Below are positions 1 through 7,884 of a stretch of 64,000 nt of DNA, in pieces. The notes under the pieces were generated by a model that was given only the letters and a program-made list of their open reading frames with translations, was not told the origin of the DNA and searched no databases. The position numbers and the translations under genes are program-made. Source of the DNA: Litorimonas sp. Lineage in GTDB: Bacteria > Pseudomonadota > Alphaproteobacteria > Caulobacterales > Maricaulaceae. The DNA lies in contig JAPYSU010000012.1 of NCBI GenBank assembly GCA_029936425.1, positions 9,228-73,227 on the forward strand, given 5' to 3'. Positions within the stretch are counted from its first letter, which is position 1; every line of letters begins with the position of its first letter.

Positions 1-8
1 CAAAGATC

Positions 9-197
9 ATGGCGAAGAAAACAACATTGACTGTCCGTCAGACCGGTTCGGCCACTCGCCGTAAGCCGGATCAGCGTGCGACCCTTGTCGGTCTCGGCCT
101 TGGCCGCATCGGCAAAAGCCGTACATTGGAAAATACACCTAGCGTTCGCGGCATGATTGCCAAGGTCGCTCACATGGTGAAAATTGTAGAAGAGTAG
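9..197 (+). CDS. rpmD: 50S ribosomal protein L30
   Basis: Small protein (62 aa) of the large ribosomal subunit. The sequence shows the L30 core: a basic N-terminal beta strand, then the region QRATLVGLGLGRIGKSRTLE, then VRGMIAKVAHMVKIVEE at the C-terminus. Its length matches bacterial L30. It lies directly before rplO, the conserved spc-operon order (rpsE-rpmD-rplO-secY); rpsE would lie just outside the window on the left. The ATG is only 8 bases from the window edge, so the ribosome binding site is only partly visible. Identification is firm from sequence and context. Confidence 0.97.
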   Translation: MAKKTTLTVRQTGSATRRKPDQRATLVGLGLGRIGKSRTLENTPSVRGMIAKVAHMVKIVEE

Positions 198-240
198 TCT
201 TCTGCCCTGTTGGGTAGATGAAACCTCTTGGAGAAAACAA

Positions 241-1197
241 ATGCGTTTGAACGAACTCTCAGATAATCCCGGCGCCACTAAAGAGCGTAAGCGGGTTGGC
301 CGTGGTATCGGTTCCGGTACCGGCAAAACAGGTGGCCGTGGTGTCAAAGGTCAGAAGTCACGCTCCGGTGTGGCGATTAAAGGCTTTGAAGGCGGTCAAA
401 TGCCTATCCACATGCGTCTGCCTAAGCGCGGCTTTAATAAGCCAAACCGTAAGCGTTTTGCAGAGCTTTCTATTGCCAGCCTGAACCGCGCTATTGAGTC
501 CGGTAAAATTGACGGCAAATCAGATATGGATGCAGCCGCCCTTGTTGAAGCCGGCGTTCTTCGCCGTTCATTCGACGGCGTTCGCCTTATCGGTAAGGGC
601 AAATTGTCCAAGGCCGTCAAATTGACAGTTTCTGGCGCAACACCTGCTGCGACAAAAGCTGTTGAAGATGCCAAAGGCTCTGTCACTGTTGTCGAAGATA
701 AAATGGAACGCCGCGAAAAAGGCGTCAAAGCTGACAGATCTTCTAAGGTTTCTAAGGCTGATAAAAAAGCAGCGAAAGCTTCTGCGGCTCCGGCTAAAGA
801 AGAAAAGAAACCTGCTGCGAAAAAGCCTGCTAAAAAAGCCGCGGCTAAAAAAGAGCCGGCGAAGAAGGCTGAAAAATCTGATGACGTGTCAGATTATCTT
901 GAGCCGACACAGGAATATGACACCAAGGCGGACAATGCCGACGTAACCAAGATTGAAAAATATCTCGGAGCGTCACTATCTAACCGCGACAGCAAATATG
1001 TTTCCTGTTCGGATGAAACCGAACTTGATACGATTGTCAAAGGCTTCATGAAGAAGAAACTCGGCGTCGAAGACAAAGATGAGGCTCTGGAAAAAGTCAA
1101 AGCCGTTTGCGAAACAATGAAGCCGACACGCATGAAAAACCGTGTTACCTTCTATTATCTGCTCGCGAAAAACGAAGGCAAGCTCGGCGACCTTTAA
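241..1197 (+). CDS. rplO: 50S ribosomal protein L15 fused to a C-terminal DUF2853 domain
   Basis: Residues 1 to about 152 are a normal L15, with the Gly/Arg/Lys-rich start (RGIGSGTGKTGGRG) and the motif GFEGGQMPIHMRLPKRGF. L15 normally ends near residue 150-160, but this ORF continues without a stop to 318 aa. Residues about 153-212 form a Lys/Ala/Pro-rich low-complexity linker. Residues about 213-318 resemble DUF2853 proteins, which normally stand alone: the elements KYVSCSDETEL, the repeated Lys before LGV, and a C-terminal TFYYLLAKNEGKL are visible. The role of DUF2853 is unknown. The start ATG follows a GGAG-type site (TTGGAGAAAACAA). Whether the product is cleaved or the tail stays on the ribosome cannot be told from sequence. 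Confidence 0.93.
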   Translation: MRLNELSDNPGATKERKRVGRGIGSGTGKTGGRGVKGQKSRSGVAIKGFEGGQMPIHMRLPKRGFNKPNRKRFAELSIASLNRAIESGKIDGKSDMDAAALVEAGVLRRSFDGVRLIGKGKLSKAVKLTVSGATPAATKAVEDAKGSVTVVEDKMERREKGVKADRSSKVSKADKKAAKASAAPAKEEKKPAAKKPAKKAAAKKEPAKKAEKSDDVSDYLEPTQEYDTKADNADVTKIEKYLGASLSNRDSKYVSCSDETELDTIVKGFMKKKLGVEDKDEALEKVKAVCETMKPTRMKNRVTFYYLLAKNEGKLGDL

Positions 1198-1209
1198 ACG
1201 CCTTCATCA

Positions 1210-1236
1210 AGACCCTATCTGTAACGGATAGGGTTT
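1210..1236 (+). terminator. hairpin with T-rich tail between rplO and secY
   Basis: The arms ACCCTATC (1212-1219) and GATAGGGT (1227-1234) are perfect complements around a 7-nt loop, extendable by two pairs, and are followed by TTAATTTTCTT. This looks like a weak intrinsic terminator or attenuator inside the spc operon, set between the fused L15 gene and secY. It could reduce read-through into secY; this is inferred from structure only. Confidence 0.5.
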
Positions 1237-1265
1237 AATTTTCTTCAGAAGGCGGGAGACGTTCA

Positions 1266-2630
1266 ATGGCATCAGCGTCAGAACAATTAGCAGCTAACAT
1301 GAATCTTGGCGTATTTGCCAAGGCGAAAGAACTGCAGCAAAGACTGCTCTTCACACTCGGAATTCTGATTGTTTACCGTATCGGGACGTTTGTTCCGATT
1401 CCGGGTATGGATATGGATGCCTTTCAGACGGCTTTCTCCTCTGGCGGGGGCGGTCTTCTTACGCGTCTTAATATGTTTGCGGGCGGCGCGGTCGAAAGAA
1501 TGGCGATTTTCGCGCTCAACGTGATGCCTTACATTTCTGCGTCTATTATTATGACGCTGATGAAGGGGTCCATCCCTTCATTGAAAGAGCTTGATAAAGA
1601 CGGCGAACAAGGCCGTAAGCAAATCAACCAGTATACGCGTTACCTGACCGTCTTCCTGGCCGCTTTTCAGGCCTTCGGTATTGCGCGGGCTCTGCAGGGA
1701 ACGCCTGACGCGGTTATTAATCCTGGGCTTTTCTTTCAAGCGTCGACAGTTATTACCCTAGTTGGAGGCACTATGTTCCTCATGTGGATGGGCGAGCAGG
1801 TAACGGCGAGAGGCGTCGGTAACGGGGTTTCACTGATTATTTTCGCCGGGATCGTCGCAGAATTACCAAAAGCGATTTTCCAAGCGTTTGAGTTAAACCA
1901 GCAAGGTACAGTCTCTGAACTGCTCTTACTTTTCCTTATTGTCCTGTTTATCGGTCTCTCAATGTTGATTGTCTATGTGGAAAGAGCGCAAAGACGATTA
2001 TTGGTACAATATCCTAAGCGACAAATGGCGGGCGGAAAAACCTTTGGCGGCGAGAGCTCCTTCATGCCGCTCAAGCTGAATACGGCCGGCGTTATCCCTC
2101 CAATTTTCGCCAGTTCTCTTTTGCTCCTTCCAGCAACGCTCGGTCCTATCATGATGAATAGCGGCGGCGAGCAGGGTACGGGTGTCGTTGGTACGATATT
2201 GGCCTTTATATCCTATGGGTCACCACTTTATCTGACGCTATATGGCATTCTGATCATCTTCTTCTGTTTCTTTTATGTACCTTATGTCTTCAAGCCGGAT
2301 GATGTAGCAGACAATCTTCGCAAGAATGGCGGATTCCTTCCGGGTATCCGTCCGGGTAAGCGGACTGCTGACTATCTTTCATATGTCCTTTCCCGCTTAA
2401 CCTTTATCGGCGCTGTCTATGTGGCCTTTGTCTGTGTGTTGCCTGAATTGATTATTGCACGTCAGGGCGGCGCAATCCCGCCTTCTGTTGCGATGTTGAT
2501 CGGCGGTATGAGCTTGTTGATTATTGTCTCAGTGACACTTGATACTGTGGCTCAAATCCAATCGCATCTGGTGGCTCACCAATATGAGGGATTGATCAAG
2601 AAGTCCCGTATGCGCCGGCGGAATCGGTAG
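1266..2630 (+). CDS. secY: preprotein translocase subunit SecY
   Basis: Channel-forming subunit of the SecYEG translocon in the inner membrane. The 454-aa product has the expected ten hydrophobic segments and family landmarks: YRIGTFVPIPGMD near residue 40, NVMPYISASIIM near residue 95, the cytosolic loop with GIRPGKRTADYL near residue 365, and IQSHLVAHQYEGLIKKSR at the C-terminus. Length is typical. It sits between rplO and adk, as in other alphaproteobacteria. A GGCGGGAGA site lies just before the ATG. Confidence 0.98.
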   Translation: MASASEQLAANMNLGVFAKAKELQQRLLFTLGILIVYRIGTFVPIPGMDMDAFQTAFSSGGGGLLTRLNMFAGGAVERMAIFALNVMPYISASIIMTLMKGSIPSLKELDKDGEQGRKQINQYTRYLTVFLAAFQAFGIARALQGTPDAVINPGLFFQASTVITLVGGTMFLMWMGEQVTARGVGNGVSLIIFAGIVAELPKAIFQAFELNQQGTVSELLLLFLIVLFIGLSMLIVYVERAQRRLLVQYPKRQMAGGKTFGGESSFMPLKLNTAGVIPPIFASSLLLLPATLGPIMMNSGGEQGTGVVGTILAFISYGSPLYLTLYGILIIFFCFFYVPYVFKPDDVADNLRKNGGFLPGIRPGKRTADYLSYVLSRLTFIGAVYVAFVCVLPELIIARQGGAIPPSVAMLIGGMSLLIIVSVTLDTVAQIQSHLVAHQYEGLIKKSRMRRRNR

Positions 2631-2639
2631 GTCAGCGCT

Positions 2640-3260
2640 ATGATGAATCTGGTTCTCTTTGGTCCTCCTGCTGCAGGAAAAGGCACTCAATCCAAACGTC
2701 TGGTACAGGAACGCGGATTGATTCAGCTTTCCACAGGCGACATGCTCCGCGCGGCTCGCGCGTCCGGCACAGAGCTTGGAAAAAAAGTTGCCGGCATTAT
2801 GGATCGCGGCGATCTGGTTTCAGATGAAATCGTTGTCGCCTTGATTGAAGAGCAGCTTGACGCCCATCCAGACGCTAAAGGTTTTATTTTTGACGGTTTT
2901 CCAAGAACTGTTGAGCAGGCCAAGGCTCTTGATGCGGCGCTTGAAAAACGGGGCCATGCCGTTGACCGGGTTATTCGCCTTCGCGTTGATGACCAGGCTT
3001 TGATGGACAGAATCACCAAGCGTTTTGCCGAAGAAGGTCGCAAGGATGACAATCCGGAGAGTTTTTCGATTCGGCTTGAAAACTACAATAAACAGACAGC
3101 ACCGCTCCTGCCTTACTATGCGGCTCAGGGAAAACTGAGCGAAGTTGACGGTATGGCGGACATTGAAACGGTGTCGTCAAACATTAACCGCGTCTTACTC
3201 GCGGATGAGGGGGCAAAAGCCCCAAAAAAGAAGGGATTCCTCGCTCGCCTCTTCTCATAG
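2640..3260 (+). CDS. adk: adenylate kinase
   Basis: Converts ATP + AMP to 2 ADP in the cytosol. Visible motifs are the P-loop GPPAAGKGTQ near residues 8-17, the AMP-binding STGDMLRA, and FDGFPRT near residue 87. The product (206 aa) is of the short-lid type: the region after DRITKRFAEEG goes straight to RKDDNPESFSIRLENY without the 30-residue LID insert and has no zinc cysteines. A Lys-rich tail (APKKKGFLARLFS) extends the C-terminus. Two ATGs are adjacent (2640 and 2643); the second would give the common start MNLVLFG. It lies 9 bases after secY, in operon order. Confidence 0.96.
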   Translation: MMNLVLFGPPAAGKGTQSKRLVQERGLIQLSTGDMLRAARASGTELGKKVAGIMDRGDLVSDEIVVALIEEQLDAHPDAKGFIFDGFPRTVEQAKALDAALEKRGHAVDRVIRLRVDDQALMDRITKRFAEEGRKDDNPESFSIRLENYNKQTAPLLPYYAAQGKLSEVDGMADIETVSSNINRVLLADEGAKAPKKKGFLARLFS

Positions 3261-3297
3261 CGGGAAATGGCTGAAGAATCTCATGAAACTATGGCTG

Positions 3298-3388
3298 CTC
3301 CTGCTTGACGGCAGGAGGGGTTAAGACTAAGTAACCCGCTTTCGCGGACGGTTCGATTATCGCTCGCCCCTTTTGCTATGGGGTGAGC
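3298..3388 (+). promoter_or_regulatory. structured leader of rpsM with three hairpins
   Basis: The 175-base gap between adk and rpsM holds three hairpins in a row. The first pairs CTCCTGC (3298-3304) with GCAGGAG (3311-3317). The second pairs CCGC (3336-3339) with GCGG (3344-3347). The third pairs GCTCGCCCC (3362-3370) with GGGGTGAGC (3380-3388), nine pairs including one G-U. None has a T tract, so they look like a folded mRNA leader rather than a terminator. Alpha-operon leaders bind a ribosomal protein (S4) in gammaproteobacteria; a similar role here is only a guess. Confidence 0.45.
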
Positions 3389-3435
3389 TAAGCGTTCAGG
3401 ACCTACCGCACGCAGGATTGATTAGGAGGCCAAAA

Positions 3436-3804
3436 GTGGCTCGTATTGCTGGGGTAAATATCCCGACTAATAAGCGCGTAGAAATTGCTCTGCGTTACAT
3501 TCACGGCATCGGTCCCTCAACGGCGGCTGAAATCTGCGAAAAAGTCGGCATTGCGCACGACCGTCGTGTGCATGACCTGACGGATCAGGAGATCCTTCAA
3601 ATCCGTGAAACAATTGACTCAACCTATCAGGTTGAAGGTGATCTGCGTCGTGAGCGTTCCCAAAACATTAAGCGCTTGATGGATATGGGTAACTATCGCG
3701 GTCTCCGTCATCGTCGTGGTCTGCCGGTTCGCGGTCAGCGCACACACACAAATGCTCGTACACGCAAAGGCCCTGCAAAGGCCATTGCCGGCAAGAAGAA
3801 GTAG
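3436..3804 (+). CDS. rpsM: 30S ribosomal protein S13
   Basis: Small-subunit head protein that contacts 16S rRNA and tRNA. The GTG at 3436 is chosen as start because the protein then begins (M)ARIAGVNIPTNKRV, the universal S13 start, with a strong AGGAGG at 3424-3429 six bases upstream. An open frame extends upstream to 3373, but those 21 codons do not resemble S13. The product is 122 aa with the helix-hairpin segment YIHGIGPSTAAEIC and the C-terminal RGLRHRRGLPVRGQRTHTNARTRKGP. It is followed 10 bases later by rpsK. Confidence 0.97.
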   Translation: MARIAGVNIPTNKRVEIALRYIHGIGPSTAAEICEKVGIAHDRRVHDLTDQEILQIRETIDSTYQVEGDLRRERSQNIKRLMDMGNYRGLRHRRGLPVRGQRTHTNARTRKGPAKAIAGKKK

Positions 3805-3814
3805 GTAAGCTCAG

Positions 3815-4204
3815 ATGGCAAAAGAACCCGCCCGTATCCGCCGCGCCCAACGTAAAAATATTACGTCTGGCGTTGCGCATGTGAACTCGACTTTCAACAA
3901 TACAATGATCACTATCACGGATGCCCAAGGCAATACCGTGGCGTGGTGTTCTGCTGGTGGCATGGGCTTTAAGGGCTCACGTAAATCCACTCCTTATGCG
4001 GCTCAGGTCGCTGCAGAAGAAGCAGGCCGTAAGGCTGCTGACCACGGCATGACAACATTGGAAGTCAATGTGAACGGTCCTGGTTCCGGTCGCGAAAGTG
4101 CAGTTCGTGCTTTGCAGGCTGCTGGATTTACGATCACGACAATTCGTGACGTAACGCCTATCCCCCATAATGGCTGCCGCCCCCCTAAACGTCGCCGCGT
4201 TTAA
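3815..4204 (+). CDS. rpsK: 30S ribosomal protein S11
   Basis: Platform protein of the small subunit, 129 aa, the usual length. Conserved segments are ITSGVAHVNSTFNNTMITITD, the AWCSAGGMGFKGSRKSTPYAAQ stretch in the middle, and the C-terminal VTPIPHNGCRPPKRRRV. It follows rpsM by 10 bases and precedes rpoA. In this operon rpsD is absent, as is usual in alphaproteobacteria. Confidence 0.98.
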   Translation: MAKEPARIRRAQRKNITSGVAHVNSTFNNTMITITDAQGNTVAWCSAGGMGFKGSRKSTPYAAQVAAEEAGRKAADHGMTTLEVNVNGPGSGRESAVRALQAAGFTITTIRDVTPIPHNGCRPPKRRRV

Positions 4205-4217
4205 CCTGGGCCAAGCC

Positions 4218-4242
4218 GGCCTGTCCTTTCAGACAGGCCTTT
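4218..4242 (+). terminator. GC-rich hairpin between rpsK and rpoA
   Basis: GGCCTGTC (4218-4225) and GACAGGCC (4232-4239) pair perfectly over a 6-nt loop and are followed by only TTT. It sits in a 106-base gap in front of rpoA. The short T run makes it a poor terminator; it may be an attenuator or an mRNA processing or stabilising stem. Confidence 0.4.
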
Positions 4243-4310
4243 CCGGCGCGACGTCTGCTCATTCAGGGCCGACACCGACGCACCGACACTGATAACAAAA
4301 GGCAAAAATT

Positions 4311-5327
4311 GTGATTGAGAAAAATTGGCAAGAACTTATCCGCCCGATCAATCCAGAGATTGAACCCGGTCGTGATCCAGAGCGTAAAGCAATCGTCACC
4401 GCTGAACCGCTGGAGCGTGGCTTTGGTATGACGCTTGGGAACGCGCTTCGCCGCGTTCTTCTGTCCTCTTTACAGGGAGCCGCTGTCTCTGCTGTTCAGA
4501 TTGACGGGATTGTCCATGAATTTACATCTATCCCGGGTGTCCGCGAAGATGTCACCAATGTCGTGCTAAACCTAAAAGGTTTGGCGGTGCGTATGCATGT
4601 TGAAGGCCCTAAAAAGCTTTTGCTTCGTAAGACGGGCGCAGGTCCTGTCACAGGCGCAGACATCGAAGAAACGGCTGATGTTGAAATTCTCAACAAAGAC
4701 CACATCATCTGCACGGCCGATGAAGGTGCAGACATCCGTATGGAATTGACGGTCACAACCGGTAAAGGTTACGTCCCTGCCGCTGAAAGCCGCCCAGAAG
4801 ATGCGCCAATTGGTTTGATTTCCATTGATGCGCTTTACTCTCCCGTCAAACGCGTGGCTTACCGCGTTGAAGATACTCGGGAAGGTCAGGTTCTGGATTA
4901 CGATAAACTGATTATCGATATTGAAACCAACGCCGCCGTGACGCCTGAAGATGCTGTCGCTGTTGCCGCCCGCATTTTGCAAGACCAGTTTCAGGTCTTC
5001 GTCAACTTTGACGATCCAGAAGACATGTCCCGCGGCGAAGAAAAACCAGAACTCGACTTCAATCCTGCGCTATTGCGTAAGGTTGACGAGCTTGAACTTT
5101 CTGTCCGCTCTGCCAACTGTCTGAAAAATGACAATATCGTTTATATCGGCGATCTGATTCAAAAGTCCGAAGCCGAAATGCTACGCACACCGAACTTTGG
5201 TCGTAAGTCTCTGAACGAGATCAAAGAAGTGCTTGCCGCCATGGGTCTGCACCTCGGAATGGATGCGCCAAATTGGCCGCCGGAAAATATTGAAGACCTT
5301 GCCAAGAAATATGACGACCACATTTAG
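4311..5327 (+). CDS. rpoA: DNA-directed RNA polymerase subunit alpha
   Basis: Assembles the RNA polymerase core and contacts activators and UP elements. The 338-aa product has the N-terminal dimerisation domain (EPLERGFGMTLGNALRRVLL near residue 35) and the C-terminal domain with ELSVRSANCLKNDNIVYIGDL and TPNFGRKSLNEIKEVL, ending with LGMDAPNWPPE as in alphaproteobacteria. The start is GTG in GTGATTGAGAAA, preceded by AAAAGGC. It lies in the alpha operon between rpsK and rplQ. Confidence 0.98.
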   Translation: MIEKNWQELIRPINPEIEPGRDPERKAIVTAEPLERGFGMTLGNALRRVLLSSLQGAAVSAVQIDGIVHEFTSIPGVREDVTNVVLNLKGLAVRMHVEGPKKLLLRKTGAGPVTGADIEETADVEILNKDHIICTADEGADIRMELTVTTGKGYVPAAESRPEDAPIGLISIDALYSPVKRVAYRVEDTREGQVLDYDKLIIDIETNAAVTPEDAVAVAARILQDQFQVFVNFDDPEDMSRGEEKPELDFNPALLRKVDELELSVRSANCLKNDNIVYIGDLIQKSEAEMLRTPNFGRKSLNEIKEVLAAMGLHLGMDAPNWPPENIEDLAKKYDDHI

Positions 5328-5356
5328 GTCGCCCTGAACACTAAGAGGATAAAGCC

Positions 5357-5770
5357 ATGCGTCATAAAATGGCCCATCGTAAACTGAACCGCACTGCGAG
5401 CCACCGCAAAGCTATGTTCGCTAATATGTCATCCAGCCTCATCGAGCATGAGCAGATCGTGACAACGCTTCCTAAGGCGAAAGAACTTCGCCCTTTCGTT
5501 GAGAAGCTTGTGACGCTTGCCAAAAAAGGTGACTTGAACAGCCGCCGTATTGCGATTGCTCGCACTCGGAATAAAGAGCAGTCTAAAAAGCTTTTTGACG
5601 TCCTCGGACCCCGTTATGCGGACCGTCAGGGCGGATATATCCGTATCATGAAAGCCGGTTTCCGCTATGGCGATAACGCGCCTATGGCCGTAATCGAATT
5701 TGTGGACCGCGACGTTGAGGCAAAGGGCAAGGTCGACCGGGAACGCATGGCCGAGGTCGAAGACGCGTAA
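5357..5770 (+). CDS. rplQ: 50S ribosomal protein L17
   Basis: Large-subunit protein at the exit tunnel region. It starts with the universal MRHKMAHRKLNRTASHRKAM and carries LIEHEQIVTTLPKAKELRPFVEKL and the RIMKAGFRYGDNAPMAVIEFVDR block. At 137 aa it has a modest acidic and basic tail after residue 120. AGAGGA lies 8 bases before the ATG. It is the last gene of the operon and is followed by a strong terminator. Confidence 0.97.
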   Translation: MRHKMAHRKLNRTASHRKAMFANMSSSLIEHEQIVTTLPKAKELRPFVEKLVTLAKKGDLNSRRIAIARTRNKEQSKKLFDVLGPRYADRQGGYIRIMKAGFRYGDNAPMAVIEFVDRDVEAKGKVDRERMAEVEDA

Positions 5771-5798
5771 ACTGTCGTCTTAACTCTATACGAATTTA

Positions 5799-5826
5799 AA
5801 AACCCGTCCTTAGAGGCGGGTTTTTT
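5799..5826 (+). terminator. intrinsic terminator after rplQ
   Basis: AAAACCCG (5799-5806) pairs with CGGGTTTT (5817-5824), with further pairs inside, and is followed by an unbroken T run to 5826. It closes the long ribosomal protein operon. Confidence 0.88.
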
Positions 5827-5937
5827 ATTGTGCAATAAACTCATTTTGACTTCTAAAATATGTGAACGGAAAAACGAGGGGGGAACGATTAACTCCAATG
5901 CTTCGTTTATAATATATATTTCAATCAGGAGTCCTAT

Positions 5938-6831
5938 ATGACCCGTTCGTTTAAACTAGTTTTATTAGCCGCTACAGCAGGTTTAACGCTTGCCGCCTGT
6001 GGAGGGCAGACTGAGCAGGAAACGCCTCCTGACAGTCTAAATGCAGAGAGCATGGCCACAAATATCTCAGAAGCTGAGACTGAGACGTCAGAAACATCTT
6101 CTATGACGGAAGAGGGGGATCCGGCAGAAGCGCAACAGGCTAGCTCCGCTAGTAGCTCCGAGATGAAGCAGGCTTATAATGAGTTCCTACAATCCTATGT
6201 GATACCGTCAAATGGTGTGAATCTAGTCGCATATGCGGATGTGACAGAAGCCGATGCCGCGGCTTTACAAGGATATATTGAAAACCTTGCAAACACCGAT
6301 ATCAGTACGTTCTCCGAAGACGAAAAAATGGCGTATTGGTTTAACCTCTACAATGCTGTGACTTTGGATCTTATTCTGGACAATTATCCCATCGACTCCA
6401 TCAAAGATATTGATGACCCTTGGGGCCAGAAACTGGTCAATGTGAGAGGCGCAACAATGAGTCTTGATGAAATTGAACATGACACTTTACGGGAAAATTA
6501 TGATGAACCGCGCATTCATTTTGCCGTGAATTGTGCTTCAATTGGGTGTCCCAATCTTAAGCAGACAGCCTGGGAAGCGGAGACACTCGAGACAGATTTA
6601 GATCAAGCCGCGAGGGATTATATTGCCAGTTCACGCGGAATAATGATTAATGGCGACGATATCCAAGCCTCTAGTATATTTGATTGGTATGAGGAGGATT
6701 TCGGCGCCGATGAAGAAGAAGTCCTGACATATCTTTCACAATTTGCCACGGGAGAGAAAAAATCCGCGATGCAAAATGCAAATGATATAAGTGATTACGA
6801 GTATGACTGGTCACTCAACGTCGCAAAATAA
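5938..6831 (+). CDS. DUF547 domain lipoprotein
   Basis: Predicted lipoprotein of unknown function. The N-terminus (MTRSFKLVLLAATAGLTLAACGG) is a lipoprotein signal peptide with lipobox LAAC, followed by a Ser/Thr/Glu-rich spacer of about 60 residues. The rest is a DUF547 domain, with the signatures MAYWFNLYNAVTLDLIL, SLDEIEHDTLRENYDEPRIHF and NCASIGCPNL. AGGAG lies 6 bases before the ATG. An adjacent paralog follows at 6968, and each gene has its own terminator-like hairpin, so they may be transcribed separately. The two Cys in NCASIGC are shared by both copies. Confidence 0.87.
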   Translation: MTRSFKLVLLAATAGLTLAACGGQTEQETPPDSLNAESMATNISEAETETSETSSMTEEGDPAEAQQASSASSSEMKQAYNEFLQSYVIPSNGVNLVAYADVTEADAAALQGYIENLANTDISTFSEDEKMAYWFNLYNAVTLDLILDNYPIDSIKDIDDPWGQKLVNVRGATMSLDEIEHDTLRENYDEPRIHFAVNCASIGCPNLKQTAWEAETLETDLDQAARDYIASSRGIMINGDDIQASSIFDWYEEDFGADEEEVLTYLSQFATGEKKSAMQNANDISDYEYDWSLNVAK

Positions 6832-6840
6832 TGGAAATGA

Positions 6841-6866
6841 AAACCCGCTCAAATGGCGGGTTTTTT
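6841..6866 (+). terminator. intrinsic terminator after the first DUF547 gene
   Basis: AAACCCGC (6841-6848) pairs with GCGGGTTT (6856-6863) over a 7-nt loop and ends in a T run to 6866. It separates the two DUF547 paralogs transcriptionally. Confidence 0.85.
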
Positions 6867-6967
6867 AATGCCGCGACTTCGGCTCACTCATTCGTGTCCA
6901 ACACTTGATTCGCAGCTGACGTAAGTTTTGGTAATGAGAAAAGTAAGATTTAACTCGAAGTGAGATA

Positions 6968-7795
6968 ATGATAAAATTTTCAAATATAGCCGCAATGACG
7001 CTTATAACGGCGTCCATGTTTTTTTCACTCTGGCCATCTCATGCCTTAGCCCAAAACAATATAGCGTCTGAAAAAATGCCCCAAGAAAGTGAAACAAAAG
7101 GTGCGGAAACTGAAGTGAATGCACCTTATAATCAATTTCTGGCGAAATATGTTTCGCAAAAAGACGGCATAAACCTCGTCGCTTATGACAAAGTAACAGA
7201 CGATGATGAGCGTTTATTAGAGAGTTATATCGAAAAACTCTCTCAGACAGATATTTCGGAATTCTCGAGAGAGCAGATATTGGCTTATTGGTTTAACCTC
7301 TATAATGCTAAAACTTTAGATCTTATTCTTGATAACTATCCCATTAAATCCATACGTAAAATTGGTTTTCTGACGGGACCTTGGGATAAGGATATTCTGA
7401 CTGTCAGAGGCCAGGAGATGAGCCTTAATAATATTGAACACGATATTGTTCGAAAAACCTATGACGAGCCGCGCGTTCACTTCGCTTTTAACTGCGCGTC
7501 TATCGGGTGCCCAAATCTGAAAAAAACGGCATGGGAAGCGCAGACTCTAGACGCCGATCTCACCCAAGCGGCAAAAGATTACATATTAAGCGCGCGTGGC
7601 GTGAGCATTGAAGCCAACGGCGATATTACCGTCTCAAGCATTTTCAAATGGTACAAAGAAGATTTTGGTCAGAGCGAAGCGGACATCATTACCTATCTCG
7701 CAACCTACGCAGAGGGCGATAAGAAAGCCGCGCTCGAACAAGCAAGTGAGATAGAAGATTACGATTATGATTGGTCACTCAATATTACCGGATAA
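6968..7795 (+). CDS. DUF547 domain secreted protein (paralog of the preceding gene)
   Basis: A second DUF547 protein, 275 aa, clearly homologous along its length to the one at 5938-6831 (AYWFNLYNAKTLDLILDNYP, NNIEHDIVRKTYDEPRVHF and NCASIGCPNLKKTAWEAQ are shared with few changes). Its export signal differs: a type I signal peptide that probably ends at SHALA before QNN, with no lipobox Cys. One copy would therefore be membrane-anchored and the other free in the periplasm or outside the cell. It has a short linker instead of the long acidic spacer. Function unknown. Confidence 0.87.
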   Translation: MIKFSNIAAMTLITASMFFSLWPSHALAQNNIASEKMPQESETKGAETEVNAPYNQFLAKYVSQKDGINLVAYDKVTDDDERLLESYIEKLSQTDISEFSREQILAYWFNLYNAKTLDLILDNYPIKSIRKIGFLTGPWDKDILTVRGQEMSLNNIEHDIVRKTYDEPRVHFAFNCASIGCPNLKKTAWEAQTLDADLTQAAKDYILSARGVSIEANGDITVSSIFKWYKEDFGQSEADIITYLATYAEGDKKAALEQASEIEDYDYDWSLNITG

Positions 7796-7820
7796 CGATA
7801 TCTTGTAATATTTCTTTCCA

Positions 7821-7848
7821 TACTAAAAAGGCACCCTACTTTTTAGTA
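7821..7848. terminator. perfect inverted repeat between convergent genes
   Basis: TACTAAAAAG (7821-7830) and CTTTTTAGTA (7839-7848) pair over all ten bases with an 8-nt loop, in the gap between the second DUF547 gene and the convergent fibre-like gene. There is no long T tract on either side, so bidirectional termination is likely but not certain. Confidence 0.55.
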
Positions 7849-7884
7849 GAATGCCTTAGAATGAGTAGTCTTTTTCTGAAGGAA

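Noticed and set aside
3373..3435. Upstream extension of rpsM to 3373
   Set aside because: The added 21 residues do not match S13, and the GTG at 3436 has a near-perfect Shine-Dalgarno.
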